Source of the DNA: an uncultured Bacteroidales bacterium | Lineage (GTDB): Bacteria; Bacteroidota; Bacteroidia; Bacteroidales; UBA932 | Assembly (NCBI GenBank): GCA_900541925.1 | Contig: UQMB01000002.1 | Coordinates: 124,001-188,000, forward strand | Reading direction: 5' to 3' | DNA length: 64,000 nt | Shown here: piece by piece, positions 52,401 to 59,842 of the stretch | Layout of the letters: the number at the start of each line of letters is the position of its first letter | Position numbering within the stretch: the stretch's first letter is position 1 | The notes under the pieces: model-generated | What the model was told of the DNA's origin: nothing | Databases searched by the model: none | Seen by the model: only the letters and a program-made list of their open reading frames with translations | Position numbers and translations under genes: made by a program

Positions 52401-53453
52401 ATGAAAAACTTCACGCACCAGAAAAGCCGGCAGTCCTTTCCGGACCGGTTTCAGAGACAAGGCAGTCTGCCCGACCGCCGGTCACTCATGATCATCGTTT
52501 ATAGCTTGCTTGTACTCCTGCCGGCTTTTTTGGTATTATCCTGCAGAAAGACCGAACTCCCCGATCACCGTGGCGAGCCTGAGGCTCCGGCGGTGAAGGA
52601 CTCCGCAGTGTTCGTCATAAGTTTCGAGGCGGAGCCGCGGACGATACGGAGTCTGGACATCTTCATATATGACACGGAAGGCGTCCAGGCCCTGGAGAAG
52701 CACATAAGCAGGAAAGACATGCCCCCTTCGCTTGAGGTCAAACTCAGCAAGGGGGACAAGACAGTCGCCGCGGTGGCGAACAGCCCCAAAAGATTCAAGA
52801 CCGCGTCAATGTCCAGACACTCGGCCCTCTCCCAGGTCAGCTATGAGTTCAAGGAAGACAGCAGGGACGCCCCGATAATGAGCGGCAGCGCAAAGACCCG
52901 CGGCGAAAAGGCCTCGATCAGCCTCAAGCCCATGCTGTGCGAAGTCGTGCTCAAATCTATCGGCAATACGATGGAGGACTATGAACTGCTCGAATCCCCA
53001 AGGATAAGACTGAGAGGAATCAACGCGAGGGCGTCGTTCTTCACGGAGGAGAAGCACCTGCCTGCGGAGACGATAGACAAAGGAGAATGGGCGCCTCTCC
53101 CCTACGACATCGGATACTACCCTCAGGAGACTGGCACCCTGCTCCTGTGCTACCCCAACGAGACGGCGGAGAGCAACATCGGGCAAGACAGGACCAGCCT
53201 GGAACTTGAATGCCTCATAAAAGGCAGAAAATGCAGCTTTCTTGTGGATCTTCCCCCGTTCGGACGGGCGTCAAGGACCGAAATCAGCATGACCGTAGAC
53301 GGTCCGGGAAGTTTCAGCTACAGCGTCAACGAGCCTTCTTCCGGCACTTGCGCAAAGAATACAGGACCAGTCTCCAGAAAGACTGCAACGGAGAGCAGGA
53401 CAGAAGCCTCTCCACATACTCGCGGCTATACAGGCGCTCCGCGTCCCTCCTGA
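52401..53453 (+). CDS. FimB/Mfa2-like lipoprotein with 3' extension
   Basis: 350 residues. After a 29-residue basic N-terminus comes a lipoprotein signal MIIVYSLLVLLPAFLVLSC, Cys at residue 48. The body resembles fimbrial anchor proteins of the FimB/Mfa2 type: IRSLDIFIYDTEGVQALEKH, KGDKTVAAVANSPKRF and a second beta domain with KPMLCEVVLKSIGN. These anchor or limit fimbria length on the outer membrane. The Ig-like fold seems to end at SFSYSVNE (about residue 312); the last 38 residues are low-complexity and antisense to the next gene's 3' end, suggesting a lost stop codon. An internal start at 52488 would lack a basic n-region. Confidence 0.62.
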   Translation: MKNFTHQKSRQSFPDRFQRQGSLPDRRSLMIIVYSLLVLLPAFLVLSCRKTELPDHRGEPEAPAVKDSAVFVISFEAEPRTIRSLDIFIYDTEGVQALEKHISRKDMPPSLEVKLSKGDKTVAAVANSPKRFKTASMSRHSALSQVSYEFKEDSRDAPIMSGSAKTRGEKASISLKPMLCEVVLKSIGNTMEDYELLESPRIRLRGINARASFFTEEKHLPAETIDKGEWAPLPYDIGYYPQETGTLLLCYPNETAESNIGQDRTSLELECLIKGRKCSFLVDLPPFGRASRTEISMTVDGPGSFSYSVNEPSSGTCAKNTGPVSRKTATESRTEASPHTRGYTGAPRPS

Positions 53454-54177
53454 TGACGCCGTGCACTTCAGAGTCCACAGAATCAAGGATTACCCGCAGC
53501 TGCCACCCGGCGCAGCCGTTGTGCCGTATGAAAGCGGACTTCTTGACGAAAGGCACGCCGGAGCGGAACACACGCAGCACCCTGTCATATATGCCCTTGC
53601 CGCTGACGCTGTAAAGCCCCCGGAAGAGAATGTCCCGCGAGCGCAGAAGCTCGCAGAACCCCGTCTCGTAAAGCGCGCAGACATCTTCCTTGCGGGGCTG
53701 CCGCTTAACGGACCTGATGAAGTCAGCGAACCAGCGGGACATGAAGACCTGCCCCGACAGGCCTATGAACCAGGACTGCAGATGAGGAAGGTCCACGGCC
53801 GGATGTATGACCATGGAGAACGCCGGCACAGAAAGGGACTCCATCGCCTCCAGCGAGGGAAGGATGTCAGAAAGAGGACCGTACACGGAGTCGTTCACCA
53901 GATACAGGTAGTCATAAGAGCCCAGGTCAAGATTGGCCTCAGCCCAGGCATGGCAGCGCTTATATGAGCCGAAATCGTATTCCAAGTGACGGCAGGCCTC
54001 GCAGTGGAGCGTGACTCCGGAAAGTTTGGACAACTCTGATTCCGGGCAGTCAGAGTCCATAGCAAGCACGACATCACCGCACTCTGAGAGCTTGCCCGCA
54101 TACCACACGAGAGCCTCGCCCACAATCCCTTGCGGATCGTAGGCCGCAAGGAGAAACAACCTCCTGGCCCCCGTCAT
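53326..54177 (-). CDS. RgpF-like rhamnan synthesis protein
   Basis: 283 residues from the ATG at 54177 (MTGARRLFLLAAYDPQGIVG). Key family features are VVLAMDSDCPESELSKLSG, HLEYDFGSYKRCHAW (the D-F-G-S/A-W/Y-K motif), YDYLYLVNDSVYGPL and FIRHNGCAGWQL. RgpF-type proteins act in synthesis of rhamnose-containing cell-surface polysaccharide. The start overlaps the previous stop by ATGA. The last gene of the six-gene polysaccharide operon; its last 128 bases are overlapped by the convergent lipoprotein gene. Confidence 0.78.
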   Translation of the reverse strand: MTGARRLFLLAAYDPQGIVGEALVWYAGKLSECGDVVLAMDSDCPESELSKLSGVTLHCEACRHLEYDFGSYKRCHAWAEANLDLGSYDYLYLVNDSVYGPLSDILPSLEAMESLSVPAFSMVIHPAVDLPHLQSWFIGLSGQVFMSRWFADFIRSVKRQPRKEDVCALYETGFCELLRSRDILFRGLYSVSGKGIYDRVLRVFRSGVPFVKKSAFIRHNGCAGWQLRVILDSVDSEVHGVIRRDAERLYSREYVERLLSCSPLQSFWRLVLYSLRKCRKKAR

Positions 54178-55088
54178 AAATACATCCCCATCATCTTCTC
54201 GGCGAAACTGCCCGGCACAGGGCATCTTGCAGAGGAGGATTTATACTCGGTCTTCTGGAAGAGGGCCCCGGATGTCAGGCTGTCGAACAGTTCCTTGTCG
54301 AAAGGCTCGTCCCTGTGGCCGAACCACAGCATGTGCGTGGCATTTTGGGAAATCTTAGGCATGGCTGCGAAGAGTTCGGCGGCCTTATGGTCGCGGCTCA
54401 CCACCCGCCACAGGAGCAACTGGTGCACGAAGTAGTCAATCACGCTGTCCTCATGCTTCCAATACTCAAAAATCGCCGCTCTCCAGGCCCCCAGGATATA
54501 ATTCGCGCGGCGCGAACGGAAGAAGCAGTTCTGCACAAACGCGTAGGCGCCGCCTATATCCTCCCCGCTCATGTAGATGAAGAAATCCTCATCTTGAAGC
54601 CACTTCGGGAAGTCAGCGGTAACAAAATCCGTCGCATCAAGCCATATGCCTCCATAGCGGTAGAGAAGCTCGACGCGGCAGATGTCAGAGAAATGCGCAC
54701 GGCTTATACGCCCCGCCTTGTATTTGGAGACAACATAATCAGGAAGGTCAAGCTCCGAAAGCAGTTGCGCCTCATCCTTGATGACAAGTTCCTGACGGCA
54801 GTGCGTCCGCACGCTTCGCCAGCAGGCGCGCACTATCGCCGGCGCGTTGACCTCCCCCTGGAGCCAGATGCTGTATATCTTCTCCTCCTGCCCGGAACCC
54901 GTGGCAGGCTCCGGAGTGAAATCCGGGGACGGCGGCAGGACATAACGGTCAACATAACGGCCGACGGCCCGCCTTGTCACGGCGCCGCGTACCTCCCTGC
55001 GGCGCATACGCGGACGCCACACCCAGTTGAGGACATGCCCTCTGAGCACGATGTCGGCCTGCGCAAGTATTCGTCCGAAACTTATCAT
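54174..55088 (-). CDS. Capsular polysaccharide glycosyltransferase (DXD sugar-transferase type)
   Basis: 304 residues from the ATG at 55088 (MISFGRILAQADIVLRGHVL); the frame continues to 55283 only as shadow. Family motifs are KIYSIWLQGEVNAPAIVRAC, SDICRVELLYRYGGIWLDAT, where the D-A-T replaces a D-x-D-like site, and SVIDYFVHQLLLWRVVSRDH. These match capsular polysaccharide synthesis and Gly_transf_sug proteins, which transfer hexoses. Coupled to its neighbours by ATGA overlaps at both ends. Confidence 0.8.
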   Translation of the reverse strand: MISFGRILAQADIVLRGHVLNWVWRPRMRRREVRGAVTRRAVGRYVDRYVLPPSPDFTPEPATGSGQEEKIYSIWLQGEVNAPAIVRACWRSVRTHCRQELVIKDEAQLLSELDLPDYVVSKYKAGRISRAHFSDICRVELLYRYGGIWLDATDFVTADFPKWLQDEDFFIYMSGEDIGGAYAFVQNCFFRSRRANYILGAWRAAIFEYWKHEDSVIDYFVHQLLLWRVVSRDHKAAELFAAMPKISQNATHMLWFGHRDEPFDKELFDSLTSGALFQKTEYKSSSARCPVPGSFAEKMMGMYL

Positions 55089-55927
55089 ACGACAGAACTG
55101 AAATAATCCGGTATCCTGACTATCACCACAGCCTCGAACATGGCAGGCTTGTTCCATGCGAAAGGTGGTCGGAAAATATTCTGCACCCCTCGTGCGACGG
55201 CCACGCTCCTGTCCCAGTCGCGCGGAGTCATACGGCTGACCTGATATATCGTTCGGGCGCGCTTGCGCAGGTGCCGTGTCCACCCGGCATCCACAAGGCC
55301 CCTGTCACCCATCTTGGCCTCGATGCGCTTCAGGTCAACACAGCCGAAATGAAAAAGATAGAGGTCTTTGCGAATATGGAAATTCCCGCGCCTGGTACGG
55401 TGGAAACCTGACCCCCAGTTGACGGGACGCAGCAGCACGCTGGCCTTGCTGTATCTTGTGGAGAGCCTGGCATAGCGCCTCTGGGAGAGGAATGGCCGGG
55501 ACGGGTCTATCTCCTGCTCCTCACCCAGTTTCTGCCCGACATCGACACCGAGCCCGGATATCGACGGGCAGCCGCCGCAAGGCTCGAGAGAAGACAGAAA
55601 CTCCGGAAGAGTGAGCCCGAGCCTCGGGTCGACAAGGAGGAACTCATCCACATCGGTGCCGATCACCATGTCATATCTTCCGAACAGCTCCGCGGCCCGC
55701 GCGGACAGGAAATCTATCCTGCCGCGGTCTGCCTGCCGCACATTGCCCTCTATATGGCTTACAACCCTGACATTGACGCCCTCACAGAAAGGAGGGACAG
55801 TCTGGTCAAGCCCGTCGAAAAAGACGTAGAGGTTGTCCTTTCCGAGTTGCGGGCCATAATATCCGACCCATTTCCGCAGGAAGAACTCATCGTTCCTGAC
55901 CATAGTCAATGCTGCTATCTTCTTCAT
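55085..55927 (-). CDS. Glycosyltransferase (family 2 / DUF-type GT92-like)
   Basis: 280 residues starting MKKIAALTMVRNDEFFLRKW, the nucleotide-sugar strand of GT-A enzymes (TMVRNDEFFLRKWVGYY). The DxD metal site is IGTDVDEFLLVD near residue 90. A basic region follows (RTRRGNFHIRKDLYLFHFGC). It resembles Glyco_tranf_2_4 proteins. It would transfer a sugar to the polysaccharide repeat on the cytoplasmic side. The start overlaps the uvrA stop (ATGA). Confidence 0.8.
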   Translation of the reverse strand: MKKIAALTMVRNDEFFLRKWVGYYGPQLGKDNLYVFFDGLDQTVPPFCEGVNVRVVSHIEGNVRQADRGRIDFLSARAAELFGRYDMVIGTDVDEFLLVDPRLGLTLPEFLSSLEPCGGCPSISGLGVDVGQKLGEEQEIDPSRPFLSQRRYARLSTRYSKASVLLRPVNWGSGFHRTRRGNFHIRKDLYLFHFGCVDLKRIEAKMGDRGLVDAGWTRHLRKRARTIYQVSRMTPRDWDRSVAVARGVQNIFRPPFAWNKPAMFEAVVIVRIPDYFSSVV

Positions 55928-58716
55928 ATATATCTGGCCGTAAAGGTATCAGTTTTCTTCAAATCTTCAGGCGTCCCCTCGAAGACGACTTCCCCTCCCC
56001 TGTCTCCGGCGTCCGGTCCGAGATCTATCACCCAGTCCGCAGAGCGGATCACATCCGGATTATGCTCCACCACGACGAGAGAATGTCCGGCCTCCAGAAG
56101 TGCGTCAAAGGCCCTTAGGAGCTTCTCGACATCATAGAAATGCAGCCCGGTCGTCGGCTCGTCAAAGAGAAACATTATCTTGTCCTTGCGCGTGCCGGCC
56201 TTGCCTATCGACAGGAAGTATGCCAGTTTTATGCGCTGGCTCTCTCCTCCGGAAAGGGTGGAGCTGCTCTGGCCAAGCTTGATGTAGCCGAGCCCGACAT
56301 CCTGCAGAGGCTTGAGTTTGGCGGCCGCGGCCTTCGCGGAATCCTCAGTCCCGGCGGAGAAGAACTCCACCGCCTCATCCACGCTCATATTTAGGATGTC
56401 ATCGACATTCTTGCCTCTGTAGCGGACTTCCAGCACCTCCGGCTTGAAGCGCCGGCCACCACAGGACTCGCAGACCATCTCGACATCAGCCATGAACTGC
56501 ATCTCGATACGCACGACCCCCTCGCCCTGACACTCCGGGCAGCGGCCGCCGTCAGTATTGAAAGAGAAGTAGTTCGGCCCGAAGCCGTTGATCTTGGCAT
56601 ATTGCTGCTCCGCGAGCAGTTTCCGTATGTCATCGTATGCCTTGAGGTATGTCACCGCATTGGAGCGGGAACTGCGCCCTATCGGGTTCTGGTCTACATA
56701 TTCGACCCGGGAGATCCTGTCCAGATTGCCTCCCAGGCTGCGGAAAGCCCCGGGGCGCTCCCCGCCGTTGTCGAAGTGCCGGCACAAGGCAGGATAGAGT
56801 ATGTCCCCCACGAGGGTGGACTTGCCGGAACCGGACACCCCGGTCACGACGGTAAGCGTCCCCAGAGGGAAGCGCACATCGATGTCCTTGAGATTGTGCT
56901 CCATCGCCCCGTTGACACTGATAAAATACTGCCACGGACGCCTCTCCCTCGAATAGCGTCCCCTCTTGCCATACAAGTACTGCAATGTCAAGGATTTGCT
57001 GACATCGGAAGAGCGCGGTTCCGCCGAGAGGTCGCCCTCGAACACCACCTGTCCGCCCGCAGCGCCGGCCAGCGGCCCCATGTCGATAAGGAGGTCCGCC
57101 GCACGCATGATTTCCTCGTCATGCTCCACCACTATGACGGTATTGCCTATGTCTCGGAGTCGCTTGAGGACATTTATAAGCATGTCGGTGTCGCGCGGGT
57201 GAAGACCGATGCTCGGCTCGTCCAGGATGTACATAGAGCCTACCAGGCTCGAACCGAGGGCCGTCACCAGGTTGACACGCTGGCTCTCCCCTCCCGAAAG
57301 GGTGTTGCAGGCGCGGTCCAGGGTCAGATACGAGAGCCCTACGTCACGCACACATTTAAGGCGGGAAATGATCTCCGCCAGCGGCTCGCTCACTACCTGC
57401 CGCTCCGATTCGCCAAGTTCAAGGTTGCCGAGGAAATCCAGCGCCTCGTCAATGTTGAGCGAAAGCACCTCGGCTATATTCTTCCCGCCGACCTTCACCC
57501 ACATGGCTTCCTTGCGCAGACGGCTCCCGCCACACGCGTGGCAGGTCGCCTTGCCGCTGAAGCGGCTCAGCATATACTTGTACTGGATCTTGTATTTCTG
57601 AGTCTCGACCCACTCGAAGAACTCGTTGATGCCGACCAGGGAATTATCGTCCCCAGGGACGGAACGGGCATTCCAGATGAGGTCCCTGACATTCTTGGCA
57701 AGGTTGCAGTACGGCTCGAAAACCGGTATCCCATAACGGTCCGCCAGCTTGACCATGTGGTCTTTGAACCAGCCCATCTTCTCCCCGCGCCAGCAGGCTA
57801 TGGCCCCATCATAGATGCTCAATGACTTGTCCGGGACCACCAGGTCTTCGCTTATGCCGATGATCTTCCCGAGCCCCCCGCACACTGGGCAGGCGCCCAA
57901 CGGGGAATTGAAGCTGAACAGGTATTCGTCCGGCTCGCGGAACACGATGCCGTCAAGTTCAAGCCTGTTGCAGAATTCCCGCGTCACCACGCCTTCAACG
58001 GCGACGCTGACCCGGCCGGAGCCGTGGGCGAAAGCGTCGGATACGGAGGAGAGGAGCCGCGTGCGGAGTTCCCCGTCATCGGCGGAGACCACCCTGGCCC
58101 TGTCCACGAGCAGCTTGGCATCCTCCGGATATGCCCCGCCGGTCTTGAGGATGTCATCAATCTTCTGAGCCCGTCCGTCGGCATAAAGCCTGCTGTAGCC
58201 GTCTTCCTTGAGACGGAGCATAAGTTCCACCTTGTCATCCCTGCCCCGCCAGCCTATGTCGGAGAGTATGTAGCAGGTCTTTCCCGCCTGCGAGAATATG
58301 AAGCCAAGCACATCCTGCACGGAGTCGCGGCGCACCTCCCTTCCGGAGACGGGAGAGAAAGTATGGCCGGCACGGGCGAAGACAAGTCGAAGATAGTCAT
58401 ATATTTCCGTAGTGGTGGCCACTGTGGAGCGCGGATTGCGGGTGGCGACTTTCTGCTCTATACATATCGCCGGCGGGATGCCGTCTATCAGGTCCACGTC
58501 CGGCTTGCTCATCCTGCCCAGGAACTGCCTGGCATAAGAGGACAGGCTTTCGGAGAAACGCCGCTGGCCTTCCGCGAAAAGGGTGTCAAATACAAGTGAA
58601 GACTTGCCGGAACCGGACACCCCGGTAACCACCACAAGTCTTCCTCTTGGAATCTCAAGGGTCAGGTTCTTCAGATTGTTGACTCTGGCCCCCTTGATGA
58701 TGATATTATTCTCCAC
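55924..58716 (-). CDS. uvrA: Excinuclease ABC subunit UvrA
   Basis: 930 residues from a GTG at 58716 (VENNIIIKGARVNNLKNLTL); the frame continues to 58821 but there it is antisense-like sequence inside wzz. Two ABC modules: Walker A VTGVSGSGKSSLVFDTLFAE and VTGVSGSGKSTLVGDILYPA, signatures LSGGESQRVNLVTALG and LSGGESQRIKLAYFLS. Zinc modules are CPVCGGLGK / CHACGGSRL and CPECQGEG / CESCGGRRF. UvrA scans for bulky DNA damage in nucleotide excision repair. Unusually it is embedded in a polysaccharide operon: its GTG overlaps the wzz stop and its TGA overlaps the next ATG. Confidence 0.95.
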   Translation of the reverse strand: MENNIIIKGARVNNLKNLTLEIPRGRLVVVTGVSGSGKSSLVFDTLFAEGQRRFSESLSSYARQFLGRMSKPDVDLIDGIPPAICIEQKVATRNPRSTVATTTEIYDYLRLVFARAGHTFSPVSGREVRRDSVQDVLGFIFSQAGKTCYILSDIGWRGRDDKVELMLRLKEDGYSRLYADGRAQKIDDILKTGGAYPEDAKLLVDRARVVSADDGELRTRLLSSVSDAFAHGSGRVSVAVEGVVTREFCNRLELDGIVFREPDEYLFSFNSPLGACPVCGGLGKIIGISEDLVVPDKSLSIYDGAIACWRGEKMGWFKDHMVKLADRYGIPVFEPYCNLAKNVRDLIWNARSVPGDDNSLVGINEFFEWVETQKYKIQYKYMLSRFSGKATCHACGGSRLRKEAMWVKVGGKNIAEVLSLNIDEALDFLGNLELGESERQVVSEPLAEIISRLKCVRDVGLSYLTLDRACNTLSGGESQRVNLVTALGSSLVGSMYILDEPSIGLHPRDTDMLINVLKRLRDIGNTVIVVEHDEEIMRAADLLIDMGPLAGAAGGQVVFEGDLSAEPRSSDVSKSLTLQYLYGKRGRYSRERRPWQYFISVNGAMEHNLKDIDVRFPLGTLTVVTGVSGSGKSTLVGDILYPALCRHFDNGGERPGAFRSLGGNLDRISRVEYVDQNPIGRSSRSNAVTYLKAYDDIRKLLAEQQYAKINGFGPNYFSFNTDGGRCPECQGEGVVRIEMQFMADVEMVCESCGGRRFKPEVLEVRYRGKNVDDILNMSVDEAVEFFSAGTEDSAKAAAAKLKPLQDVGLGYIKLGQSSSTLSGGESQRIKLAYFLSIGKAGTRKDKIMFLFDEPTTGLHFYDVEKLLRAFDALLEAGHSLVVVEHNPDVIRSADWVIDLGPDAGDRGGEVVFEGTPEDLKKTDTFTARYI

Positions 58717-59830
58717 TTGTCTCTTCCTCGTTCTCTTCTTTCTTGAAACGGGCTGTCCAGTCTCGTCCCCACAACACCCATACACCGGAGCACACCGCAC
58801 CCAGGAAGATGAAGGCGACAAGGGTCTTCAGTTTGGACGGCTTGCTGGCCCTCAAAGGGAGGGTCGGAGGGTTCAGGACAGTAAATACAGGCGTCTCCAG
58901 CTGGACTTTCGCCTTGGCGACCTGAAGCTGCTGTGCCGCAGAGTTGTAGATCTGATAGGACAGGTCCATCTCGTTCTTGAGACGCTCCTGCTCTGTCTTG
59001 ACGCTCTGGCGCACAAGCATCTGGTTGGAGTCCACATAGCGGGCGTAGCGCTGCTGCGCGTCGAAATAATCGGCCTTGGCCTCCGAATATATCTTCTCGT
59101 AATACACCACGTCCTTGCGGGATTTGCCCGTACGGTAATCGGTAACATAGGACTGCAGACGGTCTATCAAGACCTCTGAAAGCTTCAGCGCCACGCGCGG
59201 ATTCTGGGCGGCGACCGTGATTGTGATGACCATGGTCTTCTTGTCCACGACCACGGAGATGCTGTTCTTGATGGCCTTGGCTATGGCCGCCTGCTCGGTG
59301 GTCAGAGCCACAGGATTGACGGACTCGTATCCCTCAATCTTCTCCGGCTTACCCCTCACAAGGCTCATCCCCCAGCCTATGGCCTTCATCGGAGCCTGCA
59401 GCACATATCCCCACCACGGGGCACGGGTATACTCCTTGTAATATCCATAGACATCAGTGCGCACCGTATCTTTCTTGTGCATGAACTGCACCGGCACGGA
59501 GAAAAGGTCTATCACGAACGGTGCCGAGGAGACGATCTCCGGATAGAGGTCAGGCGACACGGCATCGGAAGTGGACATACCGCCAAGATTGATGCCGGCC
59601 ATGCTGGCAAGCGACGAGAGGCTGCTGCTGCGCCTGTCCACGACCTCGGGGGCGAGTTTGGAGGTCACCGTGAACTCCTTGGGTATGCTGAAGCCTATGA
59701 CCAGACCGGCGACGGCGGCCACCGCGCACCACCTCAATATGAACTTGCGGTCCTTGAGAAGCTTGCGGAGCAGTTCCATGATGTCAATCTCGTCGTACTG
59801 CTCTTCTGGCTGATATTTCTGTTCTTCCAT
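58706..59830 (-). CDS. Wzz-type polysaccharide chain-length protein
   Basis: 374 residues. N-terminal cytoplasmic segment with DEIDIMELLRKLLKDRKFIL, then a membrane helix (WCAVAAVAGLVIGFSIPKEF) and TVTSKLAPEVVDRRSSSLSS of the Wzz domain. A long coiled coil spans about 205-320 (YDAQQRYARYV, EQERLKNEMDLSYQIYNSAA). A second helix near 335-360 (LKTLVAFIFLGAVCSGVWVL) is preceded by the Pro-rich NPPTLPLRASKPSK. No kinase domain. It regulates O-antigen or capsule length and works with the Wza-like gene 12 bases upstream. Confidence 0.88.
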   Translation of the reverse strand: MEEQKYQPEEQYDEIDIMELLRKLLKDRKFILRWCAVAAVAGLVIGFSIPKEFTVTSKLAPEVVDRRSSSLSSLASMAGINLGGMSTSDAVSPDLYPEIVSSAPFVIDLFSVPVQFMHKKDTVRTDVYGYYKEYTRAPWWGYVLQAPMKAIGWGMSLVRGKPEKIEGYESVNPVALTTEQAAIAKAIKNSISVVVDKKTMVITITVAAQNPRVALKLSEVLIDRLQSYVTDYRTGKSRKDVVYYEKIYSEAKADYFDAQQRYARYVDSNQMLVRQSVKTEQERLKNEMDLSYQIYNSAAQQLQVAKAKVQLETPVFTVLNPPTLPLRASKPSKLKTLVAFIFLGAVCSGVWVLWGRDWTARFKKEENEEETSGE

Positions 59831-59842
59831 TGTCGTACTGTG

